Shown piece after piece: positions 1-7,280 of a stretch of DNA of 14,454 nucleotides (position 1 is its first letter; the number at the start of each line of letters is the position of its first letter). Position numbers and translations under genes: made by a program. Source of the DNA: an uncultured Eubacteriales bacterium. Lineage in GTDB: Bacteria; Bacillota; Clostridia; Peptostreptococcales; Anaerovoracaceae. The notes under the pieces are model-generated. The model worked only from the letters and a program-made list of their open reading frames with translations, ran no database searches and was not told where the DNA came from. The stretch lies in the NCBI GenBank assembly GCA_902803725.1, contig CADCRD010000018.1:1-14454 (forward strand), given 5' to 3'.

Positions 1-4
1 TAAT

Positions 5-1207
5 ATGGCTGTAACGATTGATGATGTCAGAAAAGCAAGAGAAGTGCTGGATGGAGTAGCACGAAAGACAGACTTGATATATTCGCCTGCACTGTCAGGG
101 CGGAATCAGGTGTTCCTGAAAACAGAAAATCTGCAGCTTACAGGCAGTTTCAAACTGAGAGGCGCGTATAACAAGATCAATGCACTGACTGATGAAGAGA
201 AAGCCAAGGGACTTATCGCATGCAGCGCGGGAAACCATGCACAGGGTGTGGCACTGGCAGCGCAGCGTGCAGGATGCAGATCTATCATCTGTATGCCGGA
301 TGTTGCGCCTATCAGCAAAGTGCAGGCAACAGAAAGCTATGGCGCTGAGGTAGTGCTGGTTCCCAGCACATATGATGATGCTCATGACGAGGCTGAAAGA
401 CTTCAGGCTGAAAAAGGATACACGATGATCCTGCCGTTTGATGATCCGCTGGTCATTGCAGGACAGGGTACGATCGGTGTCGAGATACTGGAGCAGAATC
501 CGGATATAGATGCTATAGTAGTTCCGGCAGGCGGAGGCGGACTGCTGGCAGGAATTGCAACAGCAGTAAAGGCGATCAAACCTGAATGTAAAGTCTATGG
601 CGTGCAGGCAATCGGCGCAAATGCGATCGTAAGATCATATAAAGAAGGTAAAAAAATCATGACGGATAAAGTCAGCACATTCGCAGACGGTATCCAGGTA
701 AAAAATCCGGGCGATCTGACATTTGAGATAATCAAAGAAAAGGTTGACGGCATGTTCACTGTATCAGAAGATGAGATCGCAGCTGCCATCCTGAAGCTGA
801 TCGAAAAACAGAAACTGGTCGCAGAGGGTGCAGGCGCAGTATCTGTTGCAGCTGCTATGTTCGACAAGCTTCCGATAGAAGGCAAGAATGTTGCCTGTGT
901 CATCAGCGGCGGCAACATCGATGTCAATATACTTTCGCGCGTTATCACCAGAGGTCTGATGATGGAAGACCGCAAGATCGCTGTTACACTTGAGATGGAC
1001 GATACGCACGGAAGACTGGCAAGAGCATGCCAGATCGTCAGTGAATGCGGCGGCAATATCCTCGAGGTAATTCACGACAGAGGAGCTTCTAATATATCAA
1101 TAAACAGAGCTTATGTCACATTCGAACTTGAAATGAAGGATGCAGCTCAGTCGCAGAAGCTGCGTGAGACATTTGAGGCCGAAGGGTATAATCTGATTCG
1201 TTCATGA
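5..1207 (+). CDS. ilvA: Threonine ammonia-lyase (threonine deaminase), single ACT domain
   Basis: A PLP enzyme that converts L-threonine to 2-oxobutyrate and ammonia, either for isoleucine synthesis or threonine catabolism. The 400-residue protein has a fold type II catalytic part (about residues 1-320) with the PLP lysine K50 in TGSFKLRGA, the Ser/Gly loop SAGNHAQG near residue 75, and the glycine-rich phosphate loop AGGGGLLAG near residue 175. A single C-terminal ACT domain (about 325-400, RKIAVTLEMDD onward) suggests amino-acid feedback. This length matches the short one-ACT family rather than the long two-ACT biosynthetic enzyme of about 510 residues. The ATG at position 5 agrees with the usual N-terminus, but the ribosome site lies outside the window. 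The next gene starts 23 nt after the stop, so the two are probably one operon. Biosynthetic versus catabolic role is not decided by sequence. Confidence 0.95.
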   Translation: MAVTIDDVRKAREVLDGVARKTDLIYSPALSGRNQVFLKTENLQLTGSFKLRGAYNKINALTDEEKAKGLIACSAGNHAQGVALAAQRAGCRSIICMPDVAPISKVQATESYGAEVVLVPSTYDDAHDEAERLQAEKGYTMILPFDDPLVIAGQGTIGVEILEQNPDIDAIVVPAGGGGLLAGIATAVKAIKPECKVYGVQAIGANAIVRSYKEGKKIMTDKVSTFADGIQVKNPGDLTFEIIKEKVDGMFTVSEDEIAAAILKLIEKQKLVAEGAGAVSVAAAMFDKLPIEGKNVACVISGGNIDVNILSRVITRGLMMEDRKIAVTLEMDDTHGRLARACQIVSECGGNILEVIHDRGASNISINRAYVTFELEMKDAAQSQKLRETFEAEGYNLIRS

Positions 1208-1230
1208 TACAGTAAAGGAAAGATCACAAT

Positions 1231-2595
1231 ATGGAAATCAAACAGATAATCGAAGAACAAAAGGCTTTTTTCAAGACAGGCTCGACCCGTCCGGTAAAGT
1301 TCCGGAAAACAATGCTCAAAGAGCTGGCGGCCGCGATAAGGAATAATGAAGGGGCAATAAACGACGCAATGATGCAGGATATGAACAAGGCGCCAATGGA
1401 GGTCTACATGACTGAGACGGGTCTGGTGCTGGATGAGATCAGGTATCATCTGAAACACATAGACGGATGGATGAGAAACAAGAGAGTCCGCACCCCACTG
1501 ACACAGTTTCCTGCTGTATCATTCAGATCACCTGAGCCTCTGGGACGTGTGCTGATAATGGCTCCCTGGAATTATCCGCTGCAGCTTTGCCTGATGCCGC
1601 TGATCGGAGCTATATCTGCAGGATGTACTGCAGTTGTAAAACCATCAGCTTATGCTCCGGCCGTAAGTTCTGTAATCGCAAAGATCATTGGTGAGACGTT
1701 CAATGAAAGATACATTGCAGTCGTTGAAGGCGGAAGAGAAGAAAACAGTGCATTGCTGGAAGAAAAGTTTGATCATATTTTCTTTACAGGCAGTCCGGCT
1801 GTGGGACATACAGTAATGGAGGCAGCTTCGAAACATCTGACACCGGTCACGCTGGAACTTGGCGGAAAGAGTCCTGTGATCGTTGATGATACTGCAGATA
1901 TTAAGATCGCGGCCAGGAGGATAGCGTTCGGAAAAGTGCTCAACGCAGGGCAGACATGTGTTGAACCTGACTACATGTTCATACACAGAGATGTGAAGGA
2001 GAACTTTATCTATGAGTACGGAAAGGCTCTTGAAGAATTCTTCCCGGATGGTGATATGAGTGATATGAACGTTATCATCAATGACAAACATTATGAACGC
2101 GTAAAGAGACTGCTCGGCTGCGGACGTGCTGTTATCGGCGGCGGATTTGATGATGAACGCAGATTCATTGAACCCACGTTGCTGGAAGATGTTAATATCA
2201 GTGATCCTGTGATGCAGGAAGAAATATTCGGACCTGTTCTGCCGATGCTTGTATACAAAGATCTGGAAACTTGCATCGAGCATATTCAGGCAAACGAAAA
2301 GCCACTGGCCCTGTATCTGTTTACCAGAAACAAGCAAACGCAAAAACGCATCCTCGAAACATGTTCATTCGGAGGAGGATGTATCAATGATACCATCGTT
2401 CATCTGGCAACGCCGCATATGCCTTTCGGAGGCACAGGCGGCAGCGGCATGGGGTGTTATCACGGCAGGGCGAGCTTTGATACATTTACTCATTACCGCA
2501 GCATCATGAAGAACAGTTTCCTTTTGGATCTGCCGATCAGGTACAGGCCATACACAGAAAATAAAGAAAACCTGATCAGGTTTTTCATGAAATAA
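1231..2595 (+). CDS. Aldehyde dehydrogenase family protein (class 3-like, NAD(P)-dependent)
   Basis: Oxidises an aldehyde to the carboxylic acid with NAD(P)+. The 454-residue length fits the short class 3 / YwdH-type aldehyde dehydrogenases, which lack the longer N-terminus of 490-residue members. Visible motifs are APWNYPL with the oxyanion asparagine N114, the cofactor loop FTGSPAVG near 185-192, the general-base glutamate E209 in LELGGKSP, the nucleophile C243 in NAGQTCVEPDY, and EEIFGPVLP further on. All key residues are present, so it should be active. A purine-rich ribosome site (AAAGGAAAG) precedes the ATG. It lies 23 nt behind ilvA and is followed by a terminator, so the two form a probable two-gene operon. 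Substrate is unknown. A link to propionaldehyde or fatty aldehydes would be a guess from family members. Confidence 0.92.
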   Translation: MEIKQIIEEQKAFFKTGSTRPVKFRKTMLKELAAAIRNNEGAINDAMMQDMNKAPMEVYMTETGLVLDEIRYHLKHIDGWMRNKRVRTPLTQFPAVSFRSPEPLGRVLIMAPWNYPLQLCLMPLIGAISAGCTAVVKPSAYAPAVSSVIAKIIGETFNERYIAVVEGGREENSALLEEKFDHIFFTGSPAVGHTVMEAASKHLTPVTLELGGKSPVIVDDTADIKIAARRIAFGKVLNAGQTCVEPDYMFIHRDVKENFIYEYGKALEEFFPDGDMSDMNVIINDKHYERVKRLLGCGRAVIGGGFDDERRFIEPTLLEDVNISDPVMQEEIFGPVLPMLVYKDLETCIEHIQANEKPLALYLFTRNKQTQKRILETCSFGGGCINDTIVHLATPHMPFGGTGGSGMGCYHGRASFDTFTHYRSIMKNSFLLDLPIRYRPYTENKENLIRFFMK

Positions 2596-2637
2596 GCGGC
2601 CGTGAATTTATGAACGCTTACTAAAAAATGATAAAAC

Positions 2638-2679
2638 AGATGCTCTCCTGTATAAAACGAAGGGGAGCATCTTTGTTTC
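2638..2679. terminator. Bidirectional intrinsic terminator between the aldehyde dehydrogenase and GNAT genes
   Basis: An 11-bp stem pairs 2638-2648 with 2662-2672 (AGATGCTCTCC against GGGGAGCATCT, one G-T wobble), with a 13-nt loop. A T-rich run follows on the + strand (TTTGTTT). On the - strand the stem is followed by TGTTTTATC, so it can also stop the convergent acetyltransferase transcript. A second AT-rich hairpin (2691-2698 with 2710-2717) overlaps the acetyltransferase stop codon. Confidence 0.85.
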
Positions 2680-2709
2680 GTGATCGTTTCAGAAATAGTG
2701 AACTGGATG

Positions 2710-3297
2710 CTATTTCTCGTGATCCGTTCTGATCGCCATCATCAGGTAATGGTTATCGTTAAAGTCGAACGTACCGATAGTCTGCATATGAGCTTTATTA
2801 TTATGGGCGTTCTCTGAGCGCCCGTTTATGCTGTTTACAAAGGTGATCATTACCGGAAATCTGTCTTTAAAGTCCTTAAGTGACGCATAGAAAAGATCGG
2901 CAAACGCACCGGTCCCTCTGATAGATGTATCGACACATATCGGGCCGTACTGATAGGTGTCTTCAACGACAACATTTTTTCCTTCGAATTCATATTCCGG
3001 CAGGATCTCGATCATATAAGCAAACAGGGGCCAGCTCTTCCAGAATTCCCATGGCGCGGCAAAGCAGAATGCGAGGACCTCGTCAGGTGAAGGAGCAGCT
3101 TGAGGACGCACGATGATCATTACCCCGTTTTCTTTTTCGATCAGATCAGTCAGTTGTTCATCCGTTATGGCAGTCGTCACAAAACCGCCCGGGCGATCTT
3201 TGTCTGAGATAGTATCGCGGTGATATTTTTTCAGCAGCGCCCGTATACCAGGCATATCTGCAACAGTTGCATGTCTGATCACAAGATTATCGTTCAT
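2710..3297 (-). CDS. GNAT-family N-acetyltransferase
   Basis: A 195-residue stand-alone GNAT protein, expected to transfer an acetyl group from acetyl-CoA to an unknown amine. The N-terminus (LVIRHATVADMPGIRALL) is the usual beta1-alpha1 of the fold. The acetyl-CoA pyrophosphate loop is in PICVDTSIRGTGAFADLF (R127, G128, T129, G130), preceded by the beta4 strand. The C-terminal FVNSINGRSENAH segment resembles the beta5/alpha4 region of this subgroup. Its start is fixed by a strong ribosome site (GGAGGTCAG) 3-4 nt before ATG on the minus strand. It is a single gene, convergent with the aldehyde dehydrogenase and divergent from thrC, with no obvious functional link to either. Substrate cannot be deduced. 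Confidence 0.85.
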   Translation of the reverse strand: MNDNLVIRHATVADMPGIRALLKKYHRDTISDKDRPGGFVTTAITDEQLTDLIEKENGVMIIVRPQAAPSPDEVLAFCFAAPWEFWKSWPLFAYMIEILPEYEFEGKNVVVEDTYQYGPICVDTSIRGTGAFADLFYASLKDFKDRFPVMITFVNSINGRSENAHNNKAHMQTIGTFDFNDNHYLMMAIRTDHEK

Positions 3298-3427
3298 TAT
3301 CTGACCTCCGGTTCTTAATCTTCAATTGGATATCTGAATAAGTGTGTTGAATTTTCTGATAATTATTATACCTCAATATGCGCGATAATAACAGAGCATT
3401 GAATGATGATGACTTATGAAAAAAAGG

Positions 3428-3456
3428 TTGTAAATCGGTTTCTCCGGTTATATTAT
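3428..3456 (+). promoter_or_regulatory. Sigma-A type promoter for thrC
   Basis: TTGTAA (3428-3433) and TATTAT (3451-3456) are separated by exactly 17 nt, predicting a start near 3463 and a leader of about 75 nt before thrC. The leader has a direct repeat AACAGCA (two copies around 3480-3500) but no convincing riboswitch, T-box or terminator hairpin. In the rest of the 240-nt gap (3298-3537) the only other candidate is a weak minus-strand -10 (TATAAT, complement of 3365-3370) for the acetyltransferase, with a poor -35. Confidence 0.65.
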
Positions 3457-3537
3457 TTACCGTAGCACACACAAAAGAAACAGCATATTCAGAGAACAGC
3501 AAAAAGTTTTGCCTGAACAAAGAAAGAGAGAATCAAA

Positions 3538-5025
3538 ATGATAAAATACATGAGCACAAGAGGGAGCAGCAATATCAAGAGCGGAGCACAGGCGGTGATC
3601 GCCGGAATGGCTGAAGACAGAGGACTGTATGTTCCGGATATAATACCGGTACTGCCCTTCAAACCCGGTGATATGACAGGTAAGACCTATAAAGAGATCG
3701 CGGCTGCAGTCATCGGAGCATTTTTTGATGATTATACAAATGAAGAGATAAAGTACTGTATCGATGGAGCTTATACAGATAAATTCGAAGCTGAAGATGT
3801 CGTCCCTGTTGTTACAGCCGGTGATGCCAGCTTTCTGGAACTGTATCACGGCAGAACAGCGGCCTTTAAGGATATGGCACTTTCGATCCTGCCTTACCTT
3901 CTGACTACAGCACTGAAAAAAGAAAATGAAGACAAAAAAATATGTATACTGACTGCGACTTCAGGCGATACAGGTAAAGCCGCTTTAGAAGGATTCGCAG
4001 ATGTTCCGGGAACGGAGATCATAGTTTTCTTCCCGAACAAGGGTGTCAGTGCCGTCCAGGAAAGACAGATGGTCAGCCAAAAGGGGAAAAATGTCCATGT
4101 GTTCGCAGTAAACGGTAATTTCGACGATACACAGACAGGTGTGAAAAACATCTTCGAAGATGATGCCATAGCTGCTGAACTGGCTGACAAAGGTGTCAAA
4201 TTGTCATCGGCGAATTCGATCAACATCGGACGACTGGTCCCGCAGGTGGCGTATTATGTATACGGATACATCAAGCTGATAGAGCAGGGTGTGATAAGCG
4301 ACGGCGACCAGGTGAATGTGGTCGTCCCGACAGGAAACTTCGGGAATATACTGGCTGCTTATTATTCAAAACTCATGGGTATTCCGGTCAGGACATTCAT
4401 CTGCGCTTCCAATAAAAACAAGGTTCTCACGGACTTTATCTCAACAGGAACATATGACAAAAACCGCGAATTCTATATGACCAATTCCCCGTCTATGGAT
4501 ATACTGATATCCAGCAATCTGGAAAGACTGCTGTATCATCTGGCAGGCGGAAATGCTGATGAAGTACGGGCTCTGATGAATGGCCTTGAGAGTGAAGGAA
4601 AATATACGGTATCCGAGAAGATCAGGGAAGGTCTTGGAAGTTTTTACGGCGGATTTGCCGATGTGAGTGAGACGAACGCGACGATCGGAAAGATGTATGA
4701 AGAAAACGGCTATCTTATGGATACTCATACTGCAGTCGCTTATAAAGTATATGAAGACTACAGACAAAAGACCGGTGACGAGACGCCGACTCTGATCGCC
4801 AGCACTGCCAGCGCGTATAAATTCGCGGGCAGTGTCACATCTTCGCTGGGCATGGAAAAGTGCGAAAGTGAATTCGATGCGGTAAGCGCTCTGGAGGAAA
4901 AGACAGGCGTTCGTGTGCCGGCATGCCTGAAAGATCTTGAGAACGCTCCGGTCAGACATGGAGATGTCATAGATATCGCTGACATGCCTGATTCGGTCAG
5001 AAAATCACTGTCTGTACAAAAATAA
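3538..5025 (+). CDS. thrC: Threonine synthase
   Basis: A PLP enzyme that converts O-phospho-L-homoserine to L-threonine and phosphate, the last step of threonine synthesis. At 495 residues it belongs to the longer class (E. coli/yeast-like) rather than the 350-residue Bacillus type. Seen in the protein: the N-terminal MIKYMSTRG, a signature of this class; the PLP lysine K111 in LYHGRTAAFKDMAL; TATSGDTGKAAL (139-150); the SSANSINIGRLVPQ segment; and the phosphate-binding VPTGNFGNILA. The usual HGPT is HGRT here, a Pro to Arg change next to the active-site lysine. It has its own promoter at 3428-3456 and a weak ribosome site (AAAGAGAG). Only 46 nt and no terminator separate it from the SCIFF gene, so some read-through into that locus is likely. 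The functional partner in the window is ilvA, which consumes threonine. Confidence 0.95.
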   Translation: MIKYMSTRGSSNIKSGAQAVIAGMAEDRGLYVPDIIPVLPFKPGDMTGKTYKEIAAAVIGAFFDDYTNEEIKYCIDGAYTDKFEAEDVVPVVTAGDASFLELYHGRTAAFKDMALSILPYLLTTALKKENEDKKICILTATSGDTGKAALEGFADVPGTEIIVFFPNKGVSAVQERQMVSQKGKNVHVFAVNGNFDDTQTGVKNIFEDDAIAAELADKGVKLSSANSINIGRLVPQVAYYVYGYIKLIEQGVISDGDQVNVVVPTGNFGNILAAYYSKLMGIPVRTFICASNKNKVLTDFISTGTYDKNREFYMTNSPSMDILISSNLERLLYHLAGGNADEVRALMNGLESEGKYTVSEKIREGLGSFYGGFADVSETNATIGKMYEENGYLMDTHTAVAYKVYEDYRQKTGDETPTLIASTASAYKFAGSVTSSLGMEKCESEFDAVSALEEKTGVRVPACLKDLENAPVRHGDVIDIADMPDSVRKSLSVQK

Positions 5026-5071
5026 GCAAATATGTTAATATAACTGTTAGTAAGAACATATGGAGGACATC

Positions 5072-5221
5072 ATGAAAAGAATCAAAACAATAGCAACAAG
5101 AAATCTCGCATGTGATATCAAAGGCGCAGGATGCGGCGAATGCCAGACTTCATGTCAGTCAGCCAGCAAGACTTCCTGCAGCGTAGCTAATCAGAAGTGC
5201 GAACAGAAAAAAGCTAAATAA
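5072..5221 (+). CDS. SCIFF-type ranthipeptide precursor (six-cysteine peptide), variant core
   Basis: A 49-residue RiPP precursor with a strong ribosome site (TGGAGGA, 5 nt spacing). Family: SCIFF (six cysteines in forty-five residues), whose members are modified by a radical SAM enzyme to carry a thioether and are now called ranthipeptides. Seen: leader MKRIKTIATRNLACDIKGAG, then core GCGECQTSC (20-28), QSASKTSC (29-36), SVANQKCE (37-44). Cysteines are at 14, 21, 24, 28, 36 and 43. The usual family core as I know it is CGECQTSC-QSACKTSC-TVGNQSCE, so position 32 (normally Cys) is Ser (codon AGC, 5165-5167) and position 37 (normally Thr) is Ser (AGC, 5180-5182). The extra Cys at 14 lies in the leader. 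The maturase lies 117 nt downstream. Identity is secure from core motif and neighbour; what modification the variant core receives is open. Confidence 0.93.
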   Translation: MKRIKTIATRNLACDIKGAGCGECQTSCQSASKTSCSVANQKCEQKKAK

Positions 5222-5238
5222 ACGGAATGCAAAGGATG

Positions 5239-5269
5239 ACGGAACAGATCTGTTTGCCGTGTTTTATTT
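5239..5269 (+). terminator. Partial terminator/attenuator after the SCIFF gene
   Basis: ACGG (5239-5242) pairs with CCGT (5257-5260), and AACAG (5243-5247) with CTGTT (5250-5254) at the tip of a palindromic AACAGATCTGTT, leaving a 2-nt bulge. The tip loop is tight, so the outermost pairs may open. GTTTTATTTAT follows. It can stop part of the transcripts from the precursor gene and give more precursor than maturase mRNA. Confidence 0.6.
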
Positions 5270-5286
5270 ATGCAAGATGAAAAAAG

Positions 5287-5314
5287 AAATTGTCGCCTGT
5301 GGCGGCAATTTTGA
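5287..5314 (+). terminator. Second hairpin between SCIFF precursor and maturase
   Basis: AAATTGTCGCC (5287-5297) pairs with GGCGGCAATTT (5301-5311), with one T-G wobble and a 3-nt TGT loop. The 11-bp stem is stable but only a short T stretch within the arm follows, so it is a weak terminator, an RNA processing or 3'-stabilising stem, or an attenuator. It ends 27 nt before the maturase start. Confidence 0.55.
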
Positions 5315-5338
5315 TGTAATATAAACTGAGAAAAGCAA

Positions 5339-6736
5339 ATGATACATTTATACAAACTAAACGGATATAATATAGTCATGGATGTGAACAGCGGTGCGAT
5401 CCATGAAGTAGATGATGAAACATATCAGGTGCTGGAATTTCTGCGCAATGAACTGAATGATGCTGAAGGCCTGCTGCCGCAGGACGATGCACAGCGGGCT
5501 GAACTTGTCAGCAGAGTTAAGCAATATTTCAGCAGAGAGCTTTATACTGATATTGACGATATCATGGAGGATATTTTTGAATTGTCGGATAGCGGGCAGC
5601 TCTTTTCTGAAGATGTTTTCATGCCGATGGCCGAAGAACTGAAAGGCCGTAATTCGGTCCTGAAGGCGATGTGCCTGCATGTGGCTCACGCATGTAATAT
5701 GGACTGTGAATACTGTTTTGCCGGAAAGGGTGAGTATCACGGAACGGCAGGACTGATGTCATTTGAAACGGGAAAGGCAGCGATCGATTATCTTGTGGCC
5801 AACTCCCCCGGAAGAACGAATCTTGAAGTAGACTTTTTCGGCGGTGAGCCTCTGCTGAATTGGGATGTCGTAAAGCAGCTGGTTTCGTATGGCAGATCGA
5901 TCGAAAAAGAAGCGGGCAAGAATTTCAGGTTCACGATCACAACGAACGGTCTTCTGATCGATGATGAAGTCATAGAATTCTGCAATCGTGAAATGAGCAA
6001 TGTTGTAATATCGCTGGACGGGAGAAAAGAGACAAATGACCGTATGCGCCGCACTAAAGATGGCGCAGGCACATATGATCTCATCATTGATAAATTCAAA
6101 AAATTTGTTGAGGCCAGAGAAGGCGAGTATTATATGCGGGGAACATATACGCACAACAACCTTGAATTCACAAAGGATCTGTGTCATATGGCCGACCTGG
6201 GATTTAAAGAGCTGTCCATCGAACCTGTGGTGGCTCCTTCTGATGCACCCTATGCACTCCATGAAGAGGATGCTGACGTGCTGTGCGAGCAGTATGAACT
6301 GCTGGCACTGGAAATGATCAAAAGAAGAAATGACGGAAACGGTTTTTCGTTCTATCATTACTCGATAGATCTCGAAGGTGGTCCGTGTATCGCCAAGAGG
6401 ATCTCGGGCTGCGGTGTAGGGACTGAGTACATGGCCGTGACTCCCGAAGGAGACATATATCCATGTCACCAGTTCGTTGGCGAAAAAGATTTTATCATGG
6501 GTAATATTTTCTCCGGTATCACAAGACCGGAGGTCAGAGAACTGTTCACAGGATGCAATGTATATTCACACGAAGAGTGCAGGGATTGTTTTGCCAGACT
6601 GTACTGCAGCGGAGGCTGTGCTGCGAATGCTTATCACAGCACGGGCAGCGTGACAGGTGTCTATGAACTCGGATGCAAACTGCACCGCAAGAGGATAGAA
6701 TGCGCGATAATGATGAAGGTCGACGAAAATGCTTAG
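5339..6736 (+). CDS. SCIFF peptide maturase, radical SAM/SPASM thioether-forming enzyme
   Basis: Installs thioether crosslinks in the SCIFF precursor using S-adenosylmethionine and three iron-sulfur clusters (CteB and Tte1186 are characterised relatives). The N-terminus MIHLYKLNGYNIVMDVNSGA with the following acidic helices (about 1-100) is the peptide-recognition region typical of this family. The radical SAM cluster is CNMDCEYC (C119, C123, C126), and the SAM motif is GGEP (168-171). The C-terminal SPASM domain follows the pattern closely: C358-X12-G-X4-C376, then C414-X2-C417-X5-C423-X3-C427 and C446; C350 and C406 are further candidates. Length (465) is normal. The start has a poor ribosome site (GAGAAAAG), in contrast to the strong site of the precursor, suggesting low enzyme-to-substrate ratio. 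The stop overlaps the next gene by 8 nt. Confidence 0.95.
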   Translation: MIHLYKLNGYNIVMDVNSGAIHEVDDETYQVLEFLRNELNDAEGLLPQDDAQRAELVSRVKQYFSRELYTDIDDIMEDIFELSDSGQLFSEDVFMPMAEELKGRNSVLKAMCLHVAHACNMDCEYCFAGKGEYHGTAGLMSFETGKAAIDYLVANSPGRTNLEVDFFGGEPLLNWDVVKQLVSYGRSIEKEAGKNFRFTITTNGLLIDDEVIEFCNREMSNVVISLDGRKETNDRMRRTKDGAGTYDLIIDKFKKFVEAREGEYYMRGTYTHNNLEFTKDLCHMADLGFKELSIEPVVAPSDAPYALHEEDADVLCEQYELLALEMIKRRNDGNGFSFYHYSIDLEGGPCIAKRISGCGVGTEYMAVTPEGDIYPCHQFVGEKDFIMGNIFSGITRPEVRELFTGCNVYSHEECRDCFARLYCSGGCAANAYHSTGSVTGVYELGCKLHRKRIECAIMMKVDENA

Positions 6737-7205
6737 CTGGATGACGACAACTACATTAGGACGATGGGCTGCCACCATTATCATATCTATGGTGCCTGTG
6801 ATCGAGCTGCGCGGAGGGATCCCGTACGGAGTCGGATTTGGTCTGCCGTACTGGCAGGCTTTTGCTGCGGCATTCATTGGTAATATGATACCGATACCGT
6901 TCATCATACTGTTGCTGAGAAGGATCTTTGACTGGCTGAAGACGTACGATAAAACAAGAGGCGTCGTTGAGCGTCTTGAGTCGCGTGCGCATCTGAAGGG
7001 TGAAAAGGTCATGAAATACAGGAATCTGGGGCTGTTCATCCTCGTTGCCATCCCTCTGCCGGGGACAGGCGCATGGACAGGCGCTCTGGTAGCTTCGGTC
7101 CTGGATATCAGGATGAGAAATGCCCTTCCCATCATCGCTCTGGGAGTCATAACAGCCGGAGTCATCGTACTGCTGGTAACCCACGGCGTTACTATCCTGA
7201 TTTGA
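6729..7205 (+). CDS. Small multi-drug export family protein (COG2426/PF06695), integral membrane
   Basis: A 158-residue membrane protein whose family name comes from an early annotation; I know of no solid transport evidence. Hydrophobic stretches lie near residues 12-26, 38-63, 99-124 and 131-157. Signature motifs are PVIELRGGIPYG (24-34) and VAIPLPGTGAWTGAL (106-120), two similar half-motifs that suggest re-entrant loops of the SNARE-associated/DedA-like kind. A basic loop rich in Arg and Lys (64-98) should be cytoplasmic. The ATG lies inside the last codons of the SCIFF maturase (8-nt overlap), with GAAGG 9 nt upstream, so translation is probably coupled. This makes it a candidate partner of the SCIFF pathway, for example in export, but that is inference from position only. 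A strong terminator follows. Confidence 0.88.
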   Translation: MLSWMTTTTLGRWAATIIISMVPVIELRGGIPYGVGFGLPYWQAFAAAFIGNMIPIPFIILLLRRIFDWLKTYDKTRGVVERLESRAHLKGEKVMKYRNLGLFILVAIPLPGTGAWTGALVASVLDIRMRNALPIIALGVITAGVIVLLVTHGVTILI

Positions 7206-7225
7206 TCCCGGCAAAAAATAAACAC

Positions 7226-7280
7226 AAAAAAGACCACTGACCTTCAGGCTTTTGTCTGATCATCAGCGGTCATTTTTTTT
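7226..7280. terminator. Bidirectional intrinsic terminator between the membrane protein and nadE
   Basis: GACCACTGA (7232-7240) pairs with TCAGCGGTC (7263-7271) with one A-C mismatch. Eight T follow on the + strand (7273-7280), and six A precede the stem, giving a T tract for minus-strand transcripts. It serves both convergent genes and touches the nadE stop codon (7279-7281). Confidence 0.88.

Noticed and set aside
595..1056. Long antisense open frames over ilvA, and similar ones over thrC, the SCIFF maturase and recD2 (up to about 235 codons)
   Set aside because: They lie opposite clear family members, lack ribosome sites and encode Cys/Ser/Ile-rich sequence with no recognisable motifs. 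They are codon shadows.
3463..3537. Possible riboswitch, T-box or attenuator leader before thrC
   Set aside because: The leader is only about 75 nt, with no stable terminator hairpin, no T-box motif and no run of Thr/Ile codons in a leader peptide.
5..5025. ilvA, aldehyde dehydrogenase and thrC as a dedicated threonine-degradation or propionate system
   Set aside because: thrC makes threonine and has its own promoter, a GNAT gene on the other strand intervenes, and the dehydrogenase substrate is unknown. Proximity alone does not support a pathway.
6566..7237. Minus-strand open frame of 223 codons across the end of the maturase and the membrane protein
   Set aside because: It spans a gene boundary and a strongly supported plus-strand overlap, and it has no family resemblance.
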